Source of the DNA: Blautia liquoris
GTDB taxonomy: Bacteria > Bacillota > Clostridia > Lachnospirales > Lachnospiraceae
Direction: 5' to 3'
Assembly: GCF_015159595.1 (NCBI RefSeq)
Contig: NZ_CP063304.1
Coordinates: 1,426,001-1,490,000, forward strand
Length of the DNA: 64,000 bases
The translations under genes were made by a program, and so were the position numbers. The notes below the pieces were generated by a model. It ran no database searches, was not told where the DNA came from, and saw only the letters and a program-made list of their open reading frames with translations. Of the stretch, positions 26,359 through 36,899 are shown piece after piece (within the stretch, counting starts at the first letter, position 1; the number at the start of each line of letters is the position of its first letter).

Positions 26359-27006
26359 ATGCGATTATATATTATAAGGCACGGAGAAACAGACTGGAAT
26401 GTACAGGGACGGCTGCAGGGTCAGTCTGATACACAATTGAATGAGAACGGGATTCGTCTTGCAAAAATCACTGCAAAGGCACTTAAAGATATTCCTTTTG
26501 ATCTTGGATTTTCCAGTCCCTCTTCACGTGCACTAAAAACGGCAAAGATCATCCTTGGGGATAGAAATGTTCCTATTCTGACAGATAACCGCCTTCTGGA
26601 GTTATCCTTTGGCGCATGGGAGGGTCTGGGCTGTCACAAGGATAATTTCGAGATTCCATCGGATCATTTCGATGATTTTTACCTGAGACCTATGCAGTTT
26701 ATACCTGGTAATGGAGGTGAGACGATTCCTGAACTTTGTGAGAGAACCAGCAAATTTTATACAGAACTGATCCATAATCCTGACTATCAGGATAAGACGA
26801 TCCTGATTGCGACTCATGGATGTACAGTGCGTGCACTGCTTCAGAATGTAAAGGAAGATCGGGAACATTTCTGGGGAAATGGTGTTCCGATGAACTGCGC
26901 AGTTAACATTGTGAGTGTAGAGAATGGGGTGTCGACGCTTCGGGCTGCGGATCAGGTGTATTATGGAGAAGATGACATGACGAATTACTATACTTTGGAA
27001 AGTTGA
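26359..27006 (+). CDS. Histidine phosphatase family protein
   Basis: 215 residues, phosphoglycerate mutase-like. Catalytic motif RHGETDWNVQGRLQG at the N-terminus; second histidine in ATHGCTVRALL. ELSFGAWEG is the usual acidic loop. Substrate unknown; the family includes broad sugar-phosphate and nucleotide phosphatases. It is 10 bases after pheT and 10 before the MFS gene, so probably cotranscribed with both. Confidence 0.85.
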   Translation: MRLYIIRHGETDWNVQGRLQGQSDTQLNENGIRLAKITAKALKDIPFDLGFSSPSSRALKTAKIILGDRNVPILTDNRLLELSFGAWEGLGCHKDNFEIPSDHFDDFYLRPMQFIPGNGGETIPELCERTSKFYTELIHNPDYQDKTILIATHGCTVRALLQNVKEDREHFWGNGVPMNCAVNIVSVENGVSTLRAADQVYYGEDDMTNYYTLES

Positions 27007-27016
27007 GACGGGTACG

Positions 27017-28246
27017 ATGGGACTTGCCAGTAACTATAATCACACAATACACGCCTGTTATGTAGGATATATCTCACAGGCAATTGTCAATAATTTTGTC
27101 CCCCTGTTGTTTCTGACATTTCAGAAGACGTATAAGATTCCACTTTCACAGATCACCATGCTGGTATCACTGAATTTTATCATCCAGCTTCTTGTCGACC
27201 TGCTGTCGGTGAAACTAGTGGACAAAATTGGTTACCGAATTTCTGCAGTCTGCGCGCATCTATTTTGTGCGGTTGGTTTGATCGGACTGGGCATACTGCC
27301 GGATCTTGCGGATACCCCATTCGTCGGTCTTGTTTTGGCGGTAGTCTGCTACGCAGTCGGGGGAGGTATGATTGAGGTTTTGATCAGTCCGATTGTGGAA
27401 GCATGCCCAACCGAGAAAAAAGAGGCTGCGATGAGCCTGCTTCATTCTTTTTACTGTTGGGGATCAGTGGGGGTTGTCCTGTTTTCAACTTTATATTTTG
27501 CAATTTTTGGAATTGACAATTGGAGAGTGCTGTCGATACTGTGGGCTGTTATACCTGCTGTGAATGCAGTGGCTTTTACGAAAGTGCCTATCCGTGCACT
27601 TGTGGAGGACGGGAAGGGCCTTGTCCCATCGCAGCTGTTTGGCATGAAGATTTTTTGGATCTTTGCTCTGTTGATGGTATGTGCCGGGGCCTCTGAACAG
27701 GCTATGAGTCAGTGGGCATCGGCCTTTGCTGAAAGCGGGCTGAAAGTCTCAAAAACAGTTGGAGATCTTGCCGGTCCCTGCTTTTTTGCCGCATTAATGG
27801 GCACATCGAGGGCTTTATATGCAAAACTCAGTGAAAAGATTGATCTGATGAATTTCATGAAGCTAAGTGCCGTTTTCTGTGTGATCAGTTATCTGCTTGC
27901 CAGTTTTTCACCAATTCCGTTTCTGGCACTTCTGGGATGTGGTCTGTGTGGTCTTTCTGTCGGTATCATGTGGCCCGGGACTTTCAGTCTGGCCGCAAAA
28001 GCATGCCCGAAGGGCGGAACAGCGATGTTTGCGATGTTTGCCCTTTTCGGAGATTTGGGCTGCACACTGGGTCCGACATTGGTCGGGACGATATCCGGGC
28101 AGATGAATGGAAACTTAAAAGCGGGCTTGCTTTTCGCCATTGTCTTTCCACTGCTTCTTATCAGTGGTATTATTCTCTGCAAAAAGATGACAAAAGAGCA
28201 GAATGAAACTGAGAATGTGAAAACGGAATACACTGGCGGGTTGTAA
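27017..28246 (+). CDS. MFS transporter
   Basis: 409 residues with about 12 hydrophobic helices. The layout and glycine-rich helices (GYISQAIVNNFVPLLFL; GLCGLSVGIMWPG) resemble the FucP/sugar-MFS or FGGY-linked clostridial group. No substrate can be named. Weak ribosome site; probably translated by coupling to the preceding phosphatase gene. Confidence 0.85.
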   Translation: MGLASNYNHTIHACYVGYISQAIVNNFVPLLFLTFQKTYKIPLSQITMLVSLNFIIQLLVDLLSVKLVDKIGYRISAVCAHLFCAVGLIGLGILPDLADTPFVGLVLAVVCYAVGGGMIEVLISPIVEACPTEKKEAAMSLLHSFYCWGSVGVVLFSTLYFAIFGIDNWRVLSILWAVIPAVNAVAFTKVPIRALVEDGKGLVPSQLFGMKIFWIFALLMVCAGASEQAMSQWASAFAESGLKVSKTVGDLAGPCFFAALMGTSRALYAKLSEKIDLMNFMKLSAVFCVISYLLASFSPIPFLALLGCGLCGLSVGIMWPGTFSLAAKACPKGGTAMFAMFALFGDLGCTLGPTLVGTISGQMNGNLKAGLLFAIVFPLLLISGIILCKKMTKEQNETENVKTEYTGGL

Positions 28247-28313
28247 AATCTGGGTATTGGATGTAAAATAAAAAACTGGCATAACAATCACAATAAGAGG
28301 AGATGTTGCTTGC

Positions 28314-29339
28314 ATGAAAACATCAGATTTTAATTATGAGCTACCGAAGGAGCTAATCGCTCAAGACCCTTTAAAGGATCGCAGTGCATCGAGACTGATG
28401 CATCTGGATCCCTTGTCTGGTGCTGTGGAACACCGTCATTTCACGGATATTCTAGAGTACTTACATCCGGGAGACTGTCTCGTGATCAATGATACAAAAG
28501 TGATACCGGCACGTCTTTACGGACGAAAAGAAGGAACAGATGCTTCGATCGAGATTTTGCTCTTAAAGAGAAAAGAAAATGATGTCTGGGAGACACTTGT
28601 GAAACCTGGGAAAAGGTGTAAGATCGGAACGGTCATTGATTTCGGAGAGGGAATTTTGACCGGAACGGTCATTGATATTGTTGAAGATGGAAACCGTCTG
28701 ATTCAGTTTACCTATGATGGGATCTTTGAGGAAATCTTAGATCAGCTGGGCGAGATGCCGCTTCCTCCTTACATCACACATAAACTAAAAGATAAGAATC
28801 GCTATCAGACGGTCTATGCAAAACATGAGGGTTCAGCCGCAGCACCTACTGCAGGGCTTCATTTTACAAAGGAGCTTTTGGGGCAGGTGGAAGATATGGG
28901 TGTGAAGATTGCCCATGTGACACTGCATGTGGGACTTGGAACTTTTCGTCCTGTCAAGGTAGATGATGTAAAAGAGCATCATATGCACTCAGAGTTTTTC
29001 GTGGTAGAAGAAGATCAGGCAAAGCTGATTAACGATACAAAGGCGTCTGGGCATCGAGTAATTTCCGTTGGAACAACAAGCTGTAGGACTCTTGAGTCTG
29101 CAGTTTCAGATGATGGAATATTGAGGGCAAAGAGTGGCTGGACCGATATCTTTATCTACCCGGGCTTTACGTTCAAGATGGTTGACGGATTAATTACCAA
29201 TTTTCATCTGCCAGAGTCCACACTTTTGATGTTAGTGTCAGCACTGGCAGGAAAGGATCACATTCTGGCAGCTTACGAAGAGGCAGTTCGGCAAGGATAC
29301 CGCTTCTTCTCATTCGGAGATGCAATGTTAATCCTGTGA
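28314..29339 (+). CDS. queA: S-adenosylmethionine:tRNA ribosyltransferase-isomerase
   Basis: 341 residues, normal QueA length. Transfers the ribosyl part of SAM to 7-aminomethyl-7-deazaguanine in tRNA to form epoxyqueuosine. The start [18 protein letters not shown] and the segment [10 protein letters not shown] are diagnostic. Good GAGGAG site. No tgt or queG gene follows: the gene ends tail to tail with aroA, overlapping it by 12 bases. Confidence 0.97.
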   Translation: MKTSDFNYELPKELIAQDPLKDRSASRLMHLDPLSGAVEHRHFTDILEYLHPGDCLVINDTKVIPARLYGRKEGTDASIEILLLKRKENDVWETLVKPGKRCKIGTVIDFGEGILTGTVIDIVEDGNRLIQFTYDGIFEEILDQLGEMPLPPYITHKLKDKNRYQTVYAKHEGSAAAPTAGLHFTKELLGQVEDMGVKIAHVTLHVGLGTFRPVKVDDVKEHHMHSEFFVVEEDQAKLINDTKASGHRVISVGTTSCRTLESAVSDDGILRAKSGWTDIFIYPGFTFKMVDGLITNFHLPESTLLMLVSALAGKDHILAAYEEAVRQGYRFFSFGDAMLIL

Positions 29340-30611
29340 TAATTCTGCGAGATCTTTGTAAAATCCGGGATAAGAGATATCGATACAATTGCTGTGCTTA
29401 ATCGTGGTTTCACCCTCGCAGACGAGTCCTGCAATTGAAAATGCCATGGCAATGCGATGGTCAAGATAGCTTTCGATTTCGGTTCCATTCATTGGATTCC
29501 CCCCCTGGATGATCATGCCGTCATCGGTACCTTCGACATTGACACCCATAGCCTGTAATTCTTTCACCATAATATCAAGCCGATTGGATTCCTTAACTTT
29601 CAGCTCCTGGGCGTCTTTTATCATTGTGATGCCTGAGGCAAAGGAAGCCAGGACGGCTATGATTGGAATTTCATCTATTAAGGTGGGAATCATCCCTCCC
29701 CCTATCACGCATCCGTGAAGATCTGATGATTGTATCAGCAGATCAGCGGTCGGTTCATATCCATCATTTCTCTGACTTATGAGTTCAATCTTTCCCCCCA
29801 TAGATTTACAGACCGTTATGATACCGCTTCTTGTTGGATTGATACCGACATTTTTGAGCAGGATTTTTGATCCTGGTATCATAAGAGCTGCGGCAATAAA
29901 ATATGCAGCGGAGGAGATATCTCCCGGGACGTCTACCTTTTGTCCTTTCAGATGAGGTTCTGGCTGTATCATGGCGGTAGTTTCCAAGGTTTTGACATCT
30001 CCTTCGAAATAAGACAGCATCAGCTCTGTGTGATTTCTCGATACATAAGGTTCTGTCACAGATGTCGGTGAATCTGCGTAGAGACCTGCCAGAAGAATGC
30101 AGGATTTTACCTGCGCAGATGCAAGAGGAGAGTGATATTCGATGCCGTTAAGCTGTTTTCCCACAATTGAAAGAGGAGCACAGTCGTTGGAATTGATACT
30201 TTTAATATCGGCTCCCATCATTTTCAGGGGGCGTATAATCCGATTCATAGGACGTTTTTTGATAGACGGATCTCCGGTAAGCGTACTTTCAAAAGACTGT
30301 CCCGAAAGAATTCCGGAGATGAGACGCATGGTGGTTCCACTGTTTCCACAGTCGAGGATCCCATATGGCTTTTTTAGCCCATGCAGTCCTTTTCCGTGAA
30401 TGATGATTTTATGATCAGTTTTTTCGATGTCGATTCCCATCTTTCGAAAACAGTCAATCGTGGAGAGACAGTCCGCTCCTTCAAGAAAATCCGACACCTC
30501 GGTATCACCTTGTGCGAGAGATCCCAGCATAACAGCCCGATGAGAGATGGACTTATCACCCGGAACTTTCAATTCACCGCGAAGCGGATGTGTAAGTTTT
30601 GATATTTTCAT
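29328..30611 (-). CDS. aroA: 3-phosphoshikimate 1-carboxyvinyltransferase (EPSP synthase)
   Basis: 427 residues. Catalyses the sixth step of the shikimate pathway. The [10 protein letters not shown] motif near the N-terminus, [11 protein letters not shown], and the C-terminal KESNR and DHRIAM segments are all present. It lies 61 bases after tyrA on the same strand, forming an aromatic amino acid pair. Its last 12 bases overlap the end of queA. Confidence 0.97.
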   Translation of the reverse strand: MKISKLTHPLRGELKVPGDKSISHRAVMLGSLAQGDTEVSDFLEGADCLSTIDCFRKMGIDIEKTDHKIIIHGKGLHGLKKPYGILDCGNSGTTMRLISGILSGQSFESTLTGDPSIKKRPMNRIIRPLKMMGADIKSINSNDCAPLSIVGKQLNGIEYHSPLASAQVKSCILLAGLYADSPTSVTEPYVSRNHTELMLSYFEGDVKTLETTAMIQPEPHLKGQKVDVPGDISSAAYFIAAALMIPGSKILLKNVGINPTRSGIITVCKSMGGKIELISQRNDGYEPTADLLIQSSDLHGCVIGGGMIPTLIDEIPIIAVLASFASGITMIKDAQELKVKESNRLDIMVKELQAMGVNVEGTDDGMIIQGGNPMNGTEIESYLDHRIAMAFSIAGLVCEGETTIKHSNCIDISYPGFYKDLAELSQD

Positions 30612-30672
30612 AAAGTATCTTCTTCCTTTTTGGTTTTTTATAGTCTGTCGAATATAATGATTTTCGATATCC

Positions 30673-31764
30673 CTATGTTCTCCTGTGAATCAGATAGGAG
30701 TTTTGCTTTAGGATGGCAGCACCCTTTTTGCAGGCATCTTCCTGATAGAACTCAATCTTAAGAACCCCTTCCTCGAATTCGCGGTTATGTATGATTCCAA
30801 TGTTTTTGATACTGATGTTGTGTTGTGCCAGCACACTTGTGACTGCAGCGATCCCGCCTGTCTCATCATAAATATCACAGTATAATACATGACTTTTATT
30901 GGAGGCAGATGTGATATCCGTGATGGAGTCGCGGTAATAGCGCGAGGATTCGAACATGGAATAGAGCCCGTCCTTATCGGCGTCTGCAATGCAGGCTCTG
31001 GCCGTCATCAGGAGTTCATCAAACTTGTCGATCGTTTTCAGTATCATATCTTTATTAGAGAGACAGATATGCTGCCACATCTCAGGCGAGGATGATGCGA
31101 TCCGTGTGATGTCTTTAAAACCGCCGGCAGCAATCATTTTCATATATTCAGATGGTCCGTCGAGTTGTTTTACTTCATTTACAAGGATCGAGGCAATAAT
31201 ATGAGGGAGATGGCTCACACCGGCAGTGATGTAATCATGTTCCGATGGGGACATGATCAGAGGGAGGGCTCCCAAAGAACGTATAAATTTTTGAAATTCC
31301 AAAGCTTTTTCCGGTTTAACAGTCTCACAGGGTGTTAGGATATAGTATGCGTTTTCAATCAGATAGTCTGCAGAATTCTCATATCCTGTTTTTTCCGAGC
31401 CGGCCATCGGGTGACCCCCGATAAAATTAGCATCCAAATGTAAACTTACTGCTTCCTGATGGATGGTGCCCTTTACACTTCCTACGTCTGTGAGGATGAT
31501 GTCAGATGAGATGATATCTTTTAATGTTTTAAGGTAGGAGATATTTGCGTTCACGGGTGCGCACAGGAAGATCACATCACATTCCTGAAAACGTATGTCT
31601 GTTTTATCGCAGGGGATATCAACGACATGCTCTGATACTGCAGTTATAAGGGTATCCTTATTGGGATTGTATGCAAGAATTTTGTAATCCGGGTGGTGTT
31701 TTCTGATTGCTCTGGCAATGGATCCACCGATCAGTCCGAGGCCGATAAAGCCGATAGTTGTCAA
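30673..31764 (-). CDS. tyrA: Prephenate dehydrogenase with C-terminal ACT domain
   Basis: 363 residues from TTG 31764. Oxidatively decarboxylates prephenate to 4-hydroxyphenylpyruvate for tyrosine. A Rossmann GLGLIGGSIA motif starts at once; GGHPMAGSE is the conserved substrate loop. The C-terminal ~75 residues (DETGGIAAVTSVLAQHNISI) are an ACT domain, implying tyrosine feedback. TTG 31764 was chosen because AGGAGG lies about 10 bases upstream and the Rossmann fold starts there; a longer frame reaches 31860 but is non-homologous. Confidence 0.94.
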   Translation of the reverse strand: MTTIGFIGLGLIGGSIARAIRKHHPDYKILAYNPNKDTLITAVSEHVVDIPCDKTDIRFQECDVIFLCAPVNANISYLKTLKDIISSDIILTDVGSVKGTIHQEAVSLHLDANFIGGHPMAGSEKTGYENSADYLIENAYYILTPCETVKPEKALEFQKFIRSLGALPLIMSPSEHDYITAGVSHLPHIIASILVNEVKQLDGPSEYMKMIAAGGFKDITRIASSSPEMWQHICLSNKDMILKTIDKFDELLMTARACIADADKDGLYSMFESSRYYRDSITDITSASNKSHVLYCDIYDETGGIAAVTSVLAQHNISIKNIGIIHNREFEEGVLKIEFYQEDACKKGAAILKQNSYLIHRRT

Positions 31765-31801
31765 TGCTGTGTTTCCTCCTTTTGCCTCTTTTTCTTTGAT
31801 A

Positions 31802-31830
31802 AGTTTACTAAATATAGGAGAAAAAGTCAA
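31802..31830 (-). promoter_or_regulatory. Promoter of tyrA-aroA
   Basis: On the minus strand TTGACT (31830-31825) and TAAACT (31807-31802) are 17 bases apart. Confidence 0.65.
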
Positions 31831-31928
31831 TAACAGTACTGGTAAAGTGTCAGAGTACAATTCGAAAGCGAAATGTTGCGAATATTCTGAATGTTTTAAA
31901 ATTAAAATGGTTAAAATGAATAAAAAGC

Positions 31929-31957
31929 TTGAATTACCATTGTATATTTAGTAAAAT
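31929..31957 (+). promoter_or_regulatory. Promoter of EF-G-like gene
   Basis: TTGAAT (31929-31934) and TAAAAT (31952-31957) with 17-base spacing, 31 bases before the ATG. Confidence 0.6.
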
Positions 31958-31988
31958 GTATACATACAACAATTAGGAGGTATTACAT

Positions 31989-34079
31989 ATGGACGTTTTT
32001 CGAACTGACAGGATCAGAAATGTGGTGCTGCTTGGACATGGTAGTGCGGGAAAGACAACACTTACCGAGGCTATGGCTTATCTTTCCGGTATTACGAATC
32101 GTCTTGGAAAGATTACGGATGGTAATACAGTCAGCGATTATGATAAGGAAGAGATCAAACGGAAATTTTCAATATCAACAACGCTGGTTCCGGTTATTTG
32201 GGGAAAATATAAAATCAACATTCTTGATACGCCTGGATTTTTCGATTTTGTGGGTGAGGTAGAAGAGGCTGTGGCGGCAGCCGATGCTGCAGTGATTGTA
32301 GTATCGGGAAAATCAGGGGTCGAGGTCGGTACACAGAAGGCCTGGGATCTCTGTGAAAAATATCATCTTCCTCGCATGATCTTTGTCACAGAGATGGATA
32401 TTGACAATGTCAGCTACCGGGAAGTGGTCGAGCAGCTGAAAGAATTATATGGCAGAAGGATTGCACCGCTTCACATGCCAATCAGGGAAGATGAGAAATT
32501 TGTCGGTTATATCAATATCGTGAAGAATAAAGGACGCCGTTACCTTGACAAAGGTCAAAAAAAAGAGTGCGAAATCCCTGATTATTCAAAAGAATATCTG
32601 GAAAAATATCGGGAAACGCTGATGGAGTCTGTGGCCGAGACAAGTGATGAATTTATGGACCGCTATTTCGAGGGGGATGAGTTTTCTGTTGCTGAGATTT
32701 CTGCAGCACTGTCTAAGAATGTAAAGGAAGGCAGCCTGATACCTGTGTGCATGGGGGCTCCAGTCTGCCTTTATGGAGTTTCCAATCTGTTGGACGATAT
32801 CTGCGGATACTTTCCAAGTCCGGATGAAAGAGAATGCAGGGGAGAAAATATCCAGACTAACGAAGAATTCAATGCTGATTATGATTTTCAGAAGCCAAAG
32901 TCATCATTTGTATTCAAAACAATTGCAGATCCTTTCCTGGGGAAATACTCACTGATTAAGGTGTGCTCAGGGGTAATCAAGAATGATGATGTTCTCTATA
33001 ATGTCAGTCAGGACAGCGAAGAAAAATTGAATAAGCTCTATGTGCTGGAAGGTTCAAAACCCATTGAGGTTGAGGAAATTCACGCAGGCGATATTGGTGC
33101 GATTGCAAAACTAGGTGATGCGAAAACCGGTGATACCCTGGCAACGAAATCTGTTCCGGTTCGCTATCCGGATATCGAGATCTCAAAACCGTACACGGCA
33201 AAGAGATTCAAACCGAAAAACAAAGAAGATGTCGATAAGATATCTCAGGCATTTGCAAGGTTGATGCAGGAGGATCAGACACTTAAAGTTGTCAACGATT
33301 CAGCCAATCATCAAACTTTGATTTTCTGTATCGGAGATCAGCAGATTGATGTAACAGCAAGCAAACTGCTGGAACGTTATAATGTGGAAGTGGTCTTAAG
33401 CGAACCAAAAGTGGCTTTCCGTGAGACGATTCGTGGAAAATCCGATGTAGAGTCAAAATATAAGAAACAGACAGGCGGTCACGGCCAGTATGGGCATGTC
33501 AAGATGCGTTTTGAACCTTGGGATGATCTGAATACACCCTATATCTTTGAACAAGAAGTTGTAGGAGGAGCAGTTCCCAAGAATTATTTCCCTGCTGTGG
33601 AAAAGGGTATCGCCGAGGCAGTTCAGTCTGGTCCCCTCGCTGCTTATCCTGTGGTCGGTGTGAAAGCAATACTCTACGATGGATCCTATCATCCGGTTGA
33701 TTCCTCAGAGATGGCCTTTAAGACAGCGTCTGTGATGGCCTTTAAGAAAGGATTTATGGAGGCAAAACCTGTGCTTTTGGAGCCAATTGTGAATATGAAG
33801 ATTTCAGTGCCTGAAAAGTTCACCGGTGATGTCATGGGAGATCTGAACAAACGCCGCGGTCGTGTTCTTGGCATGAATCCCGATTCAAACGGAAATACAG
33901 TTGTTGAGGCAGATGTCCCGGAACTTTCTGTTTATGGATACGGAACAGTTCTCCGTTCCATGACCGGAGGCAGCGGGACTTTCGAATACGAATTCGCAAG
34001 ATATGAGCAGGCTCCATCTGATATCCAAAAAGAACAGATTGAAGCCAGGGCTAATAAGATTAAAAATGATGAAGAGTAA
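31989..34079 (+). CDS. EF-G-like translation factor with altered GTPase motifs
   Basis: 696 residues with the full EF-G domain order: GTPase, domain II, III, IV (about 475-600) and V. G1 is GHGSAGKT (16-23). The G3 motif is DTPGFFDF (80-87), where ribosomal EF-G has DTPGHVDF, so the catalytic histidine is Phe84. G4 reads TEMD (134-137) instead of NKMD. This is the EF-G-like (FusA2-type) group, not the main elongation factor. Its role is not settled. Monocistronic, with its own promoter; AGGAGG before ATG. Confidence 0.88.
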   Translation: MDVFRTDRIRNVVLLGHGSAGKTTLTEAMAYLSGITNRLGKITDGNTVSDYDKEEIKRKFSISTTLVPVIWGKYKINILDTPGFFDFVGEVEEAVAAADAAVIVVSGKSGVEVGTQKAWDLCEKYHLPRMIFVTEMDIDNVSYREVVEQLKELYGRRIAPLHMPIREDEKFVGYINIVKNKGRRYLDKGQKKECEIPDYSKEYLEKYRETLMESVAETSDEFMDRYFEGDEFSVAEISAALSKNVKEGSLIPVCMGAPVCLYGVSNLLDDICGYFPSPDERECRGENIQTNEEFNADYDFQKPKSSFVFKTIADPFLGKYSLIKVCSGVIKNDDVLYNVSQDSEEKLNKLYVLEGSKPIEVEEIHAGDIGAIAKLGDAKTGDTLATKSVPVRYPDIEISKPYTAKRFKPKNKEDVDKISQAFARLMQEDQTLKVVNDSANHQTLIFCIGDQQIDVTASKLLERYNVEVVLSEPKVAFRETIRGKSDVESKYKKQTGGHGQYGHVKMRFEPWDDLNTPYIFEQEVVGGAVPKNYFPAVEKGIAEAVQSGPLAAYPVVGVKAILYDGSYHPVDSSEMAFKTASVMAFKKGFMEAKPVLLEPIVNMKISVPEKFTGDVMGDLNKRRGRVLGMNPDSNGNTVVEADVPELSVYGYGTVLRSMTGGSGTFEYEFARYEQAPSDIQKEQIEARANKIKNDEE

Positions 34080-34090
34080 GATGCTTGTAC

Positions 34091-34118
34091 TTGACATATT
34101 CCTTTCATGTGTTATTAT
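34091..34118 (+). promoter_or_regulatory. Promoter of leuS T-box transcript
   Basis: TTGACA (34091-34096) and TATTAT (34113-34118), 16 bases apart, downstream of the EF-G-like gene stop. Confidence 0.65.
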
Positions 34119-34164
34119 TGTTTTAGATGTGGGACAAAGATGTTTTTTGCCCTATAATATGTAA

Positions 34165-34440
34165 AGACATGGAAGAGGATTATTAAGAGTGATTTCCGAT
34201 GCAGAGAGCTGTCGTATGGTGCAAGACAGTGAGGAATAACTTCTAACTGGCCCCGGAGTTCTTTTGCTGAACACTTCGATGATAAAAACCATTAACGAGT
34301 TTTTGAAAGTAAGCGAAAGCGTATGATCCCGTTATCGATCGGTATAAGTGCATCTGCAGTATATGCAGATGAATTGGAGTGGTACCACGGAATGTAAGCC
34401 CTTTTCGTCTCTGAAGTTGACAGACGAGAAGGGCTTCATA
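34165..34440 (+). promoter_or_regulatory. T-box riboswitch (leucine) upstream of leuS
   Basis: The T-box core TGGTACCACGG is at 34380-34390. The probable specifier CTT (leucine) is at 34261-34263 in GGAGTTCTTTTGCTGAA, four bases before TGAA. CATCTGCA/TGCAGATG forms a clean stem III. The terminator arm AAGCCCTTTTCGTCT (34396-34410) is fully complementary to AGACGAGAAGGGCTT (34422-34436). Uncharged tRNA-Leu would permit leuS transcription. Confidence 0.92.
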
Positions 34441-34462
34441 TATTTTAGGAGGAATTTTAAAA

Positions 34463-36889
34463 ATGGCAGTACCTTATAATCATAAAGCCATTGAGGCAAA
34501 ATGGCGTGTGAACTGGGAGAAGAATCCCGTGAATCCAAAAGTGGATGAAAAAGGAAAAGAAAAGCCCAAATATTATTGTTTGGATATGTTTCCGTATCCT
34601 TCGGGAAATGGTCTTCATGTGGGACATTGGAGAGGCTATGTCATCTCGGATGTGTGGAGCCGTTATAAATTACTGAAAGGCTATTATGTGATCCATCCGA
34701 TGGGGTGGGATGCATTCGGCCTTCCGGCAGAAAATTATGCGATTAAGATGGGGGAACATCCGGCGATCTCAACCGCAAGGAATGTAGAGAATATCAAAAG
34801 GCAGATACAGGATATCGCCGCAATCTATGACTGGGATATGGAAGTCAATACTACAGATCCCGAATTCTACAAGTGGACACAGTGGATTTTTATTCAGATG
34901 TTCAAGCAGGGCCTGGCTTATGAGAAAGAGTTTCCGATTAACTGGTGTCCTTCGTGTAAGACAGGTCTTGCAAATGAAGAAGTGGTTAACGGCAGGTGTG
35001 AACGCTGTGGATCTGAGGTAACCAAAAAGAATCTTCGCCAGTGGAATCTTAAAATTACAAAATATGCTGATCGTCTGTTAAATGATCTGGATAAGCTTGA
35101 TTGGCCGGAAAAGGTCAAAAAGATGCAGTCTGACTGGATTGGAAAGTCCTATGGTGCCGAGGTCAAATTCCCGGTGGATGGCATGAATGAGGAGATCACA
35201 GTCTATACAACAAGGCCTGACACACTTCACGGGGCAACATTTATGGTTCTTGCACCGGAACATGAAATGGCAAAAAAGTTAGCTGTAGACGAGACAAAAG
35301 AAGCAGTCGAAAAGTATATCTATGATTCTTCTATGAAGTCGAATGTTGATCGTCTGCAGGGAAAAGAAAAGACAGGTGTATTTACCGGAAGTTACTGCAT
35401 CAATCCTCTAAATGGAAAAAAAGTGCCGATTTGGCTTTCTGATTATGTTCTCGCCGATTATGGTACTGGGGCAATCATGTGTGTTCCTGCGCATGATGAC
35501 CGTGACTTTGAATTCGCAAAAAAATTTGATCTTCCAATCGTGCAGGTTATTGCGAAAGATGGAAAAGAAATTGAAAACATGACGGAAGCTTACACGAAAG
35601 CGGAGGGGACAATGATTAACTCCGGTGTGTGGAATGGCATGGAGTCCGCAGTGCTGAAAAAAGAAGCCCCTCATATGATAGAGAAGATGGGAATCGGTAA
35701 AGCAACCGTAAACTTCAAGCTTCGCGACTGGGTTTTCTCCCGTCAGCGCTACTGGGGGGAACCGATACCGATTATTCACTGCCCTCACTGCGGCAATGTT
35801 CCTGTTCCGGAAGACGAGCTTCCGCTTCGCCTGCCTGAGGTCAAAAGTTATCAGCCGACAGGAACTGGGGAATCTCCACTTGCTGCAATTGATGAATGGG
35901 TGAATTGCAAGTGTCCTGTCTGTGGTGCAGATGCCAAAAGAGAGACGAACACGATGCCGCAGTGGGCCGGTTCCTCCTGGTATTTTCTGCGCTATGTGGA
36001 TAACAAGAATGCCGAAGAATTGGTGTCAAAAGAGAATGCATCGAAATATCTGCCGGTTGATATGTATATCGGCGGAGTGGAACATGCGGTTCTGCATTTG
36101 CTATATTCTAGGTTCTACACAAAGTTTTTATATGACATCGGCGTGATAGACTTTGATGAGCCATTTTTGAAGCTCTTTAATCAGGGTATGATCACCGGTA
36201 AGAATGGTATCAAGATGAGTAAATCAAAGGGAAATGTGGTTTCTCCCGATGAACTGGTGGATGATTACGGATGCGACTCGCTTCGTATGTATGAACTTTT
36301 TGTCGGACCGCCAGAATTGGACGCTGAATGGGATGACAGGGGAATTGACGGTGTCAACCGTTTCTTAAAACGTTTCTGGAAACTGTCTTTAGACAGCTTG
36401 GAGGGTGATGTAAAGCCAACGGATGAGATGATACGATACCGCCATAAGATGGTTTATGAGATTACTTCACGTCTGCAATCATTCAGCTTGAATACGGTTA
36501 TCTCAGGGTTTATGGAATATACGAACAAATTTGTAGATATAGCAAAAAAAACCGGCGGAATAGACTGCGAGACGATCGAGACGATAACAATCCTTCTGGC
36601 ACCATTTGCGCCGCATATGGCGGAGGAAGTTTGGGAACGATATGGTCACAAGGATACGATTTTTGCGGAGACATGGCCAAAGTATGACGAGGAAGCTATG
36701 AAAGATGATCAGATTGAGATTCCGGTTCAGATCAACGGAAAGACCAGAGCCGTGATCAAGGTATCCGCTTTAGTAAGCAAAGACGATGCAATCGCCGCTG
36801 GAAAAGAAGCAGTGAAAGAGAAACTGACCAAAACTGTGATCAAAGAGATCTTCGTACCGGGTAAGATCATAAATATTGTGCAAAAGTAA
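34463..36889 (+). CDS. leuS: Leucyl-tRNA synthetase
   Basis: 808 residues, class I. The HIGH-type motif is in FPYPSGNGLHVGHWRGY and KMSKS is in IKMSKSKGNVV. The CP1 editing domain lies between, with the threonine-rich TTRPDT segment. A zinc-type cysteine region (NWCPSCKTGL..CERCG) is present, and the LeuS-specific C-terminal domain closes the protein. AGGAGG precedes the ATG. Controlled by the T-box leader. Confidence 0.98.
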   Translation: MAVPYNHKAIEAKWRVNWEKNPVNPKVDEKGKEKPKYYCLDMFPYPSGNGLHVGHWRGYVISDVWSRYKLLKGYYVIHPMGWDAFGLPAENYAIKMGEHPAISTARNVENIKRQIQDIAAIYDWDMEVNTTDPEFYKWTQWIFIQMFKQGLAYEKEFPINWCPSCKTGLANEEVVNGRCERCGSEVTKKNLRQWNLKITKYADRLLNDLDKLDWPEKVKKMQSDWIGKSYGAEVKFPVDGMNEEITVYTTRPDTLHGATFMVLAPEHEMAKKLAVDETKEAVEKYIYDSSMKSNVDRLQGKEKTGVFTGSYCINPLNGKKVPIWLSDYVLADYGTGAIMCVPAHDDRDFEFAKKFDLPIVQVIAKDGKEIENMTEAYTKAEGTMINSGVWNGMESAVLKKEAPHMIEKMGIGKATVNFKLRDWVFSRQRYWGEPIPIIHCPHCGNVPVPEDELPLRLPEVKSYQPTGTGESPLAAIDEWVNCKCPVCGADAKRETNTMPQWAGSSWYFLRYVDNKNAEELVSKENASKYLPVDMYIGGVEHAVLHLLYSRFYTKFLYDIGVIDFDEPFLKLFNQGMITGKNGIKMSKSKGNVVSPDELVDDYGCDSLRMYELFVGPPELDAEWDDRGIDGVNRFLKRFWKLSLDSLEGDVKPTDEMIRYRHKMVYEITSRLQSFSLNTVISGFMEYTNKFVDIAKKTGGIDCETIETITILLAPFAPHMAEEVWERYGHKDTIFAETWPKYDEEAMKDDQIEIPVQINGKTRAVIKVSALVSKDDAIAAGKEAVKEKLTKTVIKEIFVPGKIINIVQK

Positions 36890-36899
36890 AGAGGTAATG

